Assembly (NCBI GenBank): GCA_026705605.1
Contig: JAPPAK010000001.1
Location: 682,001-746,000, forward strand
Length of the DNA: 64,000 nucleotides
Source: Chloroflexota bacterium
Lineage (GTDB): Bacteria; Chloroflexota; Dehalococcoidia; Tepidiformales; Tepidiformaceae
Reading direction: 5' to 3'
In this document: one piece after another, positions 1-6,626 of the stretch
Layout of the letters: each line of letters starts with the position of its first letter
Numbering within the stretch: the stretch's first letter is position 1
Notes under the pieces: model-generated
Seen by the model: only the letters and a program-made list of their open reading frames with translations
Database searches by the model: none
What the model was told of the DNA's origin: nothing
Translations under genes and position numbers: made by a program

Positions 1-84
1 AGTCTCGGGGGCGGCTTCGGCGCTCACGCGTGGGTTGCCGTTCTCGTCGCGTTCACGCTCCGGGTGCTTGCCGGTCGCATCCAT
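1..84 (-). CDS. Left-edge gene fragment, unknown hydrophilic N-terminus
   Basis: An ATG at 84 opens 28 sense codons on the minus strand that run off the left edge. The peptide starts MDATGKHPERERDENGNPR and is charged and hydrophilic. It is divergent from the GDPD gene and codon third positions are G/C-rich like the neighbours. Nothing in it identifies a family, so it is reported only as a probable partial gene. Confidence 0.35.
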   Translation of the reverse strand, partial: MDATGKHPERERDENGNPRVSAEAAPET

Positions 85-122
85 CTAGTGTGGCACGCGG
101 GGGCGTTATCCTCCCGAACGTC

Positions 123-857
123 ATGGGTGCCCCCATCGTCATCGCCCACGCCGCCGCCGCCGGTGAGGCGCCCGCCAACACCCTCGCGGGCGTGCGCGCC
201 TCCCTCGCGAGCGCCGCCGCCATGGAGATCGACCTCCACCTCTGCGCCGATGGCGTTCCCGTCCTCCTCCACGACCACACGCTCGACCGCACCACGAACC
301 TTTCCGGTCCCGTCGCAGCCGTGCCCCTCGCCGACCTCGCCCGCGCCGATGCCGGCGAGGGCGAGCCCGTGCCATCGCTCGACGAAGTGCTCGACCTCGT
401 CGATGGCCGCATCGAGGTCATGTGCGAGCTGAAGGTCGCTCCCGACCACCCCGAGGAAGGCCCCGCCCTCCTCGATGCCACCCTCGCCGTCATCCGCCGC
501 CACGGCGCCGAGTCCTGGACCGCTCTCCACTCCTTCGACCATGACCTCGTGGAGCGCGCCCGGTCCCTCGCGCCGGAGATCGACGCGGCCTTCATCGTCG
601 CCCCCATGGGCGGCGCTGGGCTCAAGACCCTCTGCGCCCGCGCGAATGAGCACGGCGTCGGCGCCATCTCCCTCTTTCACGCGGTCGTCGGGCCGCACGA
701 CTCGGACTCCACCCGTGACCACGGTCTGCAGCTCTGGGCCTGGACGGCCGACACCCCTGCGGACTGGGCCCGCCTTGCCGACTCAGGCGTCGACGGCATC
801 ATCACGAACCAGCCCGCCGCCCTCCGCGCCTGGAACGAGTCCCGTCCCTCCGCCTGA
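123..857 (+). CDS. Glycerophosphodiester phosphodiesterase family protein, atypical active site
   Basis: A 244-residue GDPD-type TIM barrel, which in the family hydrolyses glycerophosphodiesters to glycerol-3-phosphate plus an alcohol. Metal and catalytic positions are visible: His9, Glu35 and Asp37 in MEIDLH, His50 in LLHDHTLDRTT, and Glu102 in MCELK. The N-terminal motif, normally HRG with a following PENT, reads AHAAAAGEAPANT, so the phosphate-contacting Arg (Ala10) and the PEN Glu (Ala18) are missing. There is no signal peptide, so it is probably cytosolic. ATG 123 is chosen over the upstream in-frame GTG at 30 because the family N-terminus starts there. A TATCCT hexamer lies 10 nt upstream. 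The fold assignment is firm but the substrate is open. Confidence 0.8.
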   Translation: MGAPIVIAHAAAAGEAPANTLAGVRASLASAAAMEIDLHLCADGVPVLLHDHTLDRTTNLSGPVAAVPLADLARADAGEGEPVPSLDEVLDLVDGRIEVMCELKVAPDHPEEGPALLDATLAVIRRHGAESWTALHSFDHDLVERARSLAPEIDAAFIVAPMGGAGLKTLCARANEHGVGAISLFHAVVGPHDSDSTRDHGLQLWAWTADTPADWARLADSGVDGIITNQPAALRAWNESRPSA

Positions 858-959
858 CCCCGCCCACACTGCGCGTTCGCAGACACAGTAGGGGTTCCCC
901 TTTATGATCGAGCGCCGTGCGGGCGGCTTCAGGCCGCCCAGTCTTCCGAAGGATTGTTC

Positions 960-1832
960 ATGAAGGAGATCGACTACCTGGCGCCCTCCTCGCTCGGCGA
1001 GGCGTACGCCGCCCTCCAGAACGGCAAGACCTCGGCCTTCCTCGCTGGCGGTACCGACATCATCGTCCAGCTCCGCGAAGGCCGGAAAGAGGTCGACCAA
1101 CTCATCGACGTCAAGCACATCCCCGAGCTCGTGAGCTACGCCTGGACCGACGACGGCGGCCTCGTGATCGGAGCGTCCGTGCCTTTCGCCGAGATCTACG
1201 AGGACGACGAGATCGTCCGCCGCCTGCCCTGCGTCATCGACTGTGCGACGCTCGTCGGCGGCATCCAGATCCAGAGCCGCGCCTGCTTCGGCGGCAACAT
1301 CGGCAACAGCGGTCCCGCCGCCGACACCGTCCCCGCCCTCATCGCGCTCGGCGCCACGCTCACCCTCGGCTCGGCTGACGGAGCGCGTGACCTCCCCCTC
1401 GAGGACTTCTTCACCGGCCCCGGCCAGAACGTCCTCGGCCCCGGGGAGCTGATCATCACGGTCAACATCCCGCCGCAGCCCGCGAACTCGGGTTCCTTCT
1501 TCCATCGCTTCATTCCCCGCAACGAGATGGATATCGCCGTCGTCAACGTCGGCGCCCGCATCGACCTCGATGCCGGCGGGGAGCGCATCGAAGGGGCTCG
1601 TATCTCCGTCGGCGCGGTCGCCCCCGTGCCCCTCTTCGTCGCGGCCGCCGGCGATGCCCTCGTTGGCGAGACGCCGACCGAGGACAGCTTCGCCCGCGCC
1701 GCCGACATCGCCGCCGAGGCGGCTACCCCCATCACCGACATGCGCGGCTCCATCGCCCAGCGCGTGCACCTCACGCGCGTCCTCACCTACCGCGCCCTCG
1801 ACCGGGCGCTCGAACGAGCCCGGGAGGCCTAG
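960..1832 (+). CDS. Molybdenum hydroxylase, FAD-binding subunit (CoxM/XdhB family)
   Basis: A 290-residue FAD subunit of a xanthine dehydrogenase/CO dehydrogenase-type enzyme. It carries electrons from the 2Fe-2S subunit to FAD and on to the acceptor. Family marks are AFLAGGTDIIVQLREG for FAD pyrophosphate binding and CFGGNIGNSGPAADTVPAL in the middle, followed by the CO_deh_flav_C region. ATG 960 is preceded by GAAGGA at 948-953, a good ribosome site at 6 nt, which rules out the in-frame TTG at 954. It is the first gene of a four-gene operon ordered M-S-L-MoaD. Confidence 0.92.
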   Translation: MKEIDYLAPSSLGEAYAALQNGKTSAFLAGGTDIIVQLREGRKEVDQLIDVKHIPELVSYAWTDDGGLVIGASVPFAEIYEDDEIVRRLPCVIDCATLVGGIQIQSRACFGGNIGNSGPAADTVPALIALGATLTLGSADGARDLPLEDFFTGPGQNVLGPGELIITVNIPPQPANSGSFFHRFIPRNEMDIAVVNVGARIDLDAGGERIEGARISVGAVAPVPLFVAAAGDALVGETPTEDSFARAADIAAEAATPITDMRGSIAQRVHLTRVLTYRALDRALERAREA

Positions 1833-1835
1833 CCC

Positions 1836-2318
1836 ATGCCCCGTCGCACCCACATCCAGACCACCCTCAACGGCGAGGAGATCGACTTCCTCTGCGAGCC
1901 CCGCCAGAGCCTGCTCGAAGTCCTGCGCGACGAGCTCGGCCTGACCGGCACCAAGGAAGGCTGCAACAACGGCAACTGCGGCGCCTGCAGCGTCCTCATG
2001 GACGGCCGCGTCGTGAACTCCTGCTGCGTCCTCGGCGTCGAAGCCGAAGGCGCCGAAGTCGTCACCATCGAGGGCGTCGCCGATGGCGACACCCTGCACC
2101 CCCTGCAGCAGTGCTTCCTCGAAGAGGCGGCACTCCAGTGCGGCGTCTGCACCCCCGGGTTCATCGTCGCCGCCAAGGCCCTGCTCGATAGCGAGCCGGA
2201 TGCCGACGAGGGCCGCGTCCGCCACTGGCTGGCCGGCAACCTCTGCCGCTGCACCGGCTACGACAAGATCGTCCGCGCCGTCCTCAAGGCGTCCGAGATG
2301 GAGGAGGTCTCCGCATGA
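1836..2318 (+). CDS. Molybdenum hydroxylase, 2Fe-2S subunit (CoxS family)
   Basis: A 160-residue small subunit with the two 2Fe-2S sites usual in this family. The plant-ferredoxin-like site uses Cys43, Cys48, Cys51 and a Cys at 63 or 64 (CNNGNCGAC). The helical-domain site uses Cys102, Cys105, Cys137 and Cys139 (CGVCTPGF and LCRC). It starts 3 nt after the FAD subunit and its TGA overlaps the ATG of the large subunit as ATGA, so translation is probably coupled. There is no twin-arginine leader, so the complex is expected in the cytoplasm. Confidence 0.95.
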   Translation: MPRRTHIQTTLNGEEIDFLCEPRQSLLEVLRDELGLTGTKEGCNNGNCGACSVLMDGRVVNSCCVLGVEAEGAEVVTIEGVADGDTLHPLQQCFLEEAALQCGVCTPGFIVAAKALLDSEPDADEGRVRHWLAGNLCRCTGYDKIVRAVLKASEMEEVSA

Positions 2319-4579
2319 CAACCACCGAGAAGCCCGACTACAAGGTCATCGGCACCCGTCCCATCCGCCCCGACGGCGTCGAGAAGGTAACGGGCAAGGC
2401 GCTCTACGGCGCCGACATCCACCTTCCCGACCTCGTCCAGGGCGCCGTCCTGCGCAGTCCCCACGCGCACGCGCGCATCCTCTCCATCGATACCAGCGCG
2501 GCCGAGGCCATGCCCGGCGTCCTCGCCGTGGTGACCCACAGCGACCTTCCCGTCGTCGCCGACAAGGTGCTCGACATGGGTGAGGGCGCCTCCACCGCCT
2601 CCGACATGAGCAAGAACGTGCTTGCCGCCGACAAGGCGCTCTACCGCGGTCACGCCGTCGCCGGCGTTGCCGCGACCAACGTGCACGACGCCCTCACGGC
2701 GATCGAGGCCATCAAGGTCGAGTACGAGGTGCTCCCGCCCGTCCTCAACGTGCAGGACGCGATGCGCGACGATGCCCCGCTGCTTGATGCGAGCCGCCAC
2801 ACCAGGACCCCGACCGGCGAGGAGTCCGAGAACGCCAGCAACGTCGCGGCCCACAACCGCTTCGAGGGTGGCGATGTCGAGGCCGCCTTTGCCGACGCCG
2901 ACATCGTCGTGGAGCGCGAGTTCGACACGAAGATGGTCCACCAGGGCTACATCGAGCCCCACAACGGCACCGCCAACTGGAACTCCGACGGCACCCTGAC
3001 CGTCTGGACGAGCACGCAGGGCGCCTTCGCTGTCCGCGGCGCGCTCGCCGAGCTGCTCCAGCTGCCCGTCTCTCGCATCCGTGTCATCCCGATGGAGATC
3101 GGCGGCGGCTTCGGCGGGAAGATCGGTGTCTACCTGGAGCCGGTCGCCGCGCTGCTCTCCCGCAAGTGCGGCCGCCCCGTTCAGCTCACCATGGACCGCA
3201 CCGACGTCTTCCAGGCCACCGGCCCCACCAGCGGCGGCCACATGAGGGGCAAGATCGCCGTCAAGGACGGCAAGATCACCGCCGCCGAGGTCAGCCTCGC
3301 CTTTGAGGCAGGCGCCTTCCCCGGCTCGCCCGTCATGGCCGGCGCCATGTGCATGCTCTCCCCCTACGAGGTGGAGAACTTCAAGGTCGATGCCTACGAC
3401 GTCGTCGTGAACAAGCCGAAGGTGGCCGCCTACCGCGCTCCGGGCGCGCCCAACGCCTCCTTCTGCGTTGAGCAGCTCATCGACGAGCTCGCCCGCGAGA
3501 CCGGAGCGGACCCACTCCAGTTCCGCCTGAGCAACAGCGCCCGCGAGGGCACCCGCATGATCACCGGCGTCGCCCACCCCCGCATCGGGCAGGAGGAGAC
3601 GGTCCAGGCCGCCCAGGCCTCCGACCACTACCAGTCGCCGATCGAGGGGCCGAACCGCGGCCGCGGCGTTGCCGGCGGCTTCTGGTTCAACGCCGGCATG
3701 CAGTCGTCCGTCGTCGCCTCCGTCAACCCGGATGGCACGGTCAACCTGATCGAGGGCTCGACCGACATCGGCGGCACCCGCGCCGCCCTCGCCATGCAGC
3801 TCGCCGAGACCCTCGGCATCGAGTACGACAGCGTCCGCCCCACCGTCGTCGACACCGACTCAGTCGGCCACAACGACGTGACCGGCGGCTCGCGCACCGC
3901 CTACGCCAGCGGCCAGGCCGTGTACGAGGCCGGGCTCGATATCCAGCAGCAGATGGTCGCCCGTGCGGCCCAGCTCTGGGAGTGCGAGGCCGAGGACGTG
4001 GAGTACGCCGACGGCGGCCTCCGGCACACCTCCGACAGCGAGAAGACGATGACCTTCGCCGAGCTGGCGGGGAAGCAGATGGAGACCGGCGGGCCGCTCC
4101 AGGGTCGCGGCAGCGTTGTTGCCCGCAGCCCCGGCGCCGCGTTCGGCGTCCACGTCGTCGATGTCGAGGTCGACCCCGACACCGGCAAGGTCGACATCCT
4201 CCGCTACACGATCGCCCAGGACGTCGGCACGGCCGTGCACCCCGCGTACGTCGAGGGCCAGATGCAGGGCGGTGTCGTCCAGGGCATCGGCTGGGCGCTC
4301 AACGAGGAGTACTACTACGGCGAGGACGGGCGCATGGAAAACGCCTCCTTCCTCGACTACCGCATGCCCACCAGCCTCGACCTTCCGATGATCGACACGA
4401 TCATCGTCGAGGTTCCCAACCCCGGACACCCCTTCGGCGTCCGCGGGGTTGGCGAGGTGCCGATCGTGCCGCCGCTGGCGGCCATCGCCAACGCCGTCCA
4501 CGATGCCACCGGGCATCGCTTCACGGAGCTGCCCATCTCCCCGCGCCGCGTGGTGGAGGAGCTCCACAACCTGCAGTAG
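2315..4579 (+). CDS. Molybdenum hydroxylase, molybdopterin-binding large subunit
   Basis: A 754-residue catalytic subunit of the xanthine dehydrogenase family. It has the Ald_Xan_dh_C domain at about residues 20-130 and the Mo-binding domains after it. GGGFGGKIG is the pterin-contact loop, and GVRGVGE near residue 714 carries the catalytic base Glu. At the position where form I CO dehydrogenases have AYxCSFR it reads AAYRAPGAPNASF, so there is no copper-ligating Cys and it is not a form I CODH. The substrate is unknown; heteroaromatic or aldehyde hydroxylation fits the family. It is co-transcribed with its FAD and Fe-S subunits and a MoaD-like protein. Confidence 0.93.
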   Translation: MTTTEKPDYKVIGTRPIRPDGVEKVTGKALYGADIHLPDLVQGAVLRSPHAHARILSIDTSAAEAMPGVLAVVTHSDLPVVADKVLDMGEGASTASDMSKNVLAADKALYRGHAVAGVAATNVHDALTAIEAIKVEYEVLPPVLNVQDAMRDDAPLLDASRHTRTPTGEESENASNVAAHNRFEGGDVEAAFADADIVVEREFDTKMVHQGYIEPHNGTANWNSDGTLTVWTSTQGAFAVRGALAELLQLPVSRIRVIPMEIGGGFGGKIGVYLEPVAALLSRKCGRPVQLTMDRTDVFQATGPTSGGHMRGKIAVKDGKITAAEVSLAFEAGAFPGSPVMAGAMCMLSPYEVENFKVDAYDVVVNKPKVAAYRAPGAPNASFCVEQLIDELARETGADPLQFRLSNSAREGTRMITGVAHPRIGQEETVQAAQASDHYQSPIEGPNRGRGVAGGFWFNAGMQSSVVASVNPDGTVNLIEGSTDIGGTRAALAMQLAETLGIEYDSVRPTVVDTDSVGHNDVTGGSRTAYASGQAVYEAGLDIQQQMVARAAQLWECEAEDVEYADGGLRHTSDSEKTMTFAELAGKQMETGGPLQGRGSVVARSPGAAFGVHVVDVEVDPDTGKVDILRYTIAQDVGTAVHPAYVEGQMQGGVVQGIGWALNEEYYYGEDGRMENASFLDYRMPTSLDLPMIDTIIVEVPNPGHPFGVRGVGEVPIVPPLAAIANAVHDATGHRFTELPISPRRVVEELHNLQ

Positions 4580-4583
4580 TCCG

Positions 4584-4847
4584 GTGGCGACGGTTCTCAT
4601 ACCGTCGCCGCTGCGCTCGCTCTGCGCTGGCGCCGCGACCCTCGAGGTCGTGGGCGCCACGCTCGGCGAGGTTCTCCGCGCCATCGACGTCCGCTGCCCC
4701 GGCTTCTACGAACGCGCCGTGGAGGGCGGCCAGGTGCGTCCCGAACTCTCCATCGCCCTCAACGGCCACGCCTTCCGTTACGGCCTCACCGAGCCCATCG
4801 CCCCCAACGACGAGGTCACCATCGTCCCCGCGATAGGGGGTGGCTAG
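4584..4847 (+). CDS. MoaD/ThiS-like ubiquitin-fold sulfur carrier
   Basis: An 87-residue beta-grasp protein starting at GTG 4584, 4 nt after the large-subunit stop. It ends in NDEVTIVPAIGGG, the diglycine tail that is adenylylated and thiocarboxylated in MoaD and ThiS. The interior reads like a MoaD family member. Position at the end of a Mo-hydroxylase operon suggests sulfur supply for molybdopterin or for the Mo-sulfido ligand; this role is an inference. No MoaE or MoeB is in the window. Confidence 0.78.
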   Translation: MATVLIPSPLRSLCAGAATLEVVGATLGEVLRAIDVRCPGFYERAVEGGQVRPELSIALNGHAFRYGLTEPIAPNDEVTIVPAIGGG

Positions 4848-4853
4848 AGCTAG

Positions 4854-6560
4854 CTACGTTGACCGGCTGGCTATCTCGGCCATGAGCTGCTGCAGAACTC
4901 TGGCAACAACGTGGTCTAAGTCGGGCCCGTCTCTGTCCAACTGTGAGTAGGGCATGCTCCTATTGAGCTCCGAGAGGCTCGTTTCGTTGATTGCTACCGA
5001 CCTCGAGAGATGCGTCTTGCTCAAAGTCCATGTGACTGACAGCCCCACGTCGAAGTTGGCGTTGGAGCTGCCCGTGTAGCCGTTGAACGAGAAATCGCGG
5101 CCCAACGTGATCGGGCGGTCGTCGCTGAGGGCGAACCCCCTCTCAACAAGATAGGTCTCCTTCGTCCCTTCCCACATCCCAGTGTCTAACACGCTGGTGC
5201 CGTGTACCGACCCTGCGTGGCTGGTATGCCGATACCACCGAAAGAGTTCTTCGCCGAGGGGTCTACACGCGTCGGCCAACGCCTCAATCGTTGGTCGAAT
5301 GTGAGTCTGGTACGCAGAGTCGAGCTTCCCAATGTCGGCTTCGTCCGGTTCCGGGCCGGTCCGCTCCCTTACGAAGGCAGCGACCTCTTGGTCGACATCG
5401 AAGCGCTCAAGCGAGCCAGCAAACTCAGCTAGTGGGACCACCTGGCAGTCGCTGCGCGACTGTCGCGCTGTGCCGGCGTACACCACGGTCTTGGCCGATA
5501 CATCTGGTATCAGCTCCCCGACCCGGTTGATGGCGGTGAAGTAGTCAGAAGCCACGGTTGAGCCCGACTTGGCCTCAAAGGCGCTGATGCCGTGGCCCGT
5601 CTCGTAGAACAGATCGCACTCCAGACCCGTCGAGTCTCGGAAGAAAGAGAGGTTTGGCTGCTGGCCTCGATTGAAGCGGTGCTTCAATGCTTCGGTGACA
5701 AGGACATTCTCGAAGAGCGCCCCACGGAGGGGGTGAGTGGCTACCTGATCCGGACTCTCGATCCCGAGTAGGTAGCTAGCGAGACCGACATCGTAAAAAT
5801 AGAGCTTGGGTGACTTGACCAGTCGCTTTCGGATGTTCGCGTGAAACGGGGGGAGCTGGAAGACGATGTAGCTGGCTTCGAGGATTGTGAGCCACTCCCG
5901 GGCCGTCGTGTGGGACACGCCTGCGTCGGAGCCCAGGGAGCTCAGGTTGACGAGCTGCCCCACACGCCCCGCGCAGAGCCTCAGGAAGCTCCGGAAGGCC
6001 GAAAGGTTGCGGATAGCGCCAAGGCGGCGAACGTCGCGCTCGACGTAGGTCTCGAAGTAGTCGCCGAGCGCCTGGCGCGGATCAAGACCCTGGTCAAGGA
6101 TGCGGGGGTAGAACCCGGCGTAGACGATCTCGTCAAGCGCGTCGCTCGCGCCCGTCCTGCTCCGTTCGCGGAGCGAGAAAGGCAGAAGGCGCAGGAGCGC
6201 AGTACGGCCGGCAAGCGACTGGTTGATGGCATCGGAGAGCCTGAACTGCTCGCTGCCGGTGAGGACAAACAGGCCGTTCCCGCCCTTTTCGTCAGCAAGG
6301 ACCTGGAGGTAGGACAACAGGTCCGGCACATGCTGGATCTCATCGATGATTGCGCCTCCCCCCCATTGCGAGAGGAAACCGCGAGGGTCGGATTCGGCAA
6401 ATTCCCGCTGATCGGGCGCTTCAAGATTGACATAGTTGAGATCGGGAAAGGTCTGACGACACAGCGTGGTCTTCCCCGCCTGGCGAGGGCCAGTCACGGT
6501 AACGAACGGGTACTGCTGGAAGGATTCCTTCAGACGGCCGGTGATTTCGCGGTCAATCAC
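4854..6560 (-). CDS. AAA ATPase with DUF4143 and an extra C-terminal domain
   Basis: A 568-residue protein. The N-terminal AAA_14 module has Walker A GPRQAGKTT at residues 24-32, Walker B GGGAIIDEIQH, and sensor-like FVLTGSEQF. The DUF4143 half follows, with nuclease-fold-like segments up to about residue 380. Usual members stop near 380-420 residues. Here about 180 more follow (from about VPLAEFAGSLERFDVDQEV) with no family I recognise. GTG 6560 is the start. Base composition is visibly more A+T-rich than polA or the Mo-hydroxylase genes, suggesting transfer. The biological role of AAA/DUF4143 proteins is not established; they are scattered and mobile. A perfect inverted repeat lies just before the start. 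Confidence 0.82.
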   Translation of the reverse strand: MIDREITGRLKESFQQYPFVTVTGPRQAGKTTLCRQTFPDLNYVNLEAPDQREFAESDPRGFLSQWGGGAIIDEIQHVPDLLSYLQVLADEKGGNGLFVLTGSEQFRLSDAINQSLAGRTALLRLLPFSLRERSRTGASDALDEIVYAGFYPRILDQGLDPRQALGDYFETYVERDVRRLGAIRNLSAFRSFLRLCAGRVGQLVNLSSLGSDAGVSHTTAREWLTILEASYIVFQLPPFHANIRKRLVKSPKLYFYDVGLASYLLGIESPDQVATHPLRGALFENVLVTEALKHRFNRGQQPNLSFFRDSTGLECDLFYETGHGISAFEAKSGSTVASDYFTAINRVGELIPDVSAKTVVYAGTARQSRSDCQVVPLAEFAGSLERFDVDQEVAAFVRERTGPEPDEADIGKLDSAYQTHIRPTIEALADACRPLGEELFRWYRHTSHAGSVHGTSVLDTGMWEGTKETYLVERGFALSDDRPITLGRDFSFNGYTGSSNANFDVGLSVTWTLSKTHLSRSVAINETSLSELNRSMPYSQLDRDGPDLDHVVARVLQQLMAEIASRST

Positions 6561-6566
6561 GCATCC

Positions 6567-6605
6567 AAGGTACTACAGGGACATGTAATTTGAAAGTAGT
6601 ACCTT
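6567..6605. repeat. Perfect 10-bp inverted repeat before the AAA/DUF4143 gene
   Basis: Arms AAGGTACTAC at 6567-6576 and GTAGTACCTT at 6596-6605 are exact reverse complements separated by 19 nt. The nearer arm ends 7 nt from the GTG start at 6560. The spacer is A+T-rich and contains the palindrome ACATGT. It could be an operator for autoregulation or a cassette boundary element; it is too far apart to be a simple terminator and has no T-tract. Confidence 0.7.
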
Positions 6606-6626
6606 CAGATTGCAAGATGGCCTTTC

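Noticed and set aside
783-2321. Long minus-strand frame of 512 codons opposite the Mo-hydroxylase FAD and Fe-S genes
   Set aside because: Composition is Gly/Asp/Val/Glu-rich without motifs; it is the shadow of strongly supported plus-strand genes in G+C-rich DNA.
2315-4579. Carbon monoxide dehydrogenase large subunit
   Set aside because: The form I AYxCSFR motif is absent; the site reads AAYRAPGAP, so only the broader xanthine dehydrogenase family is supported.
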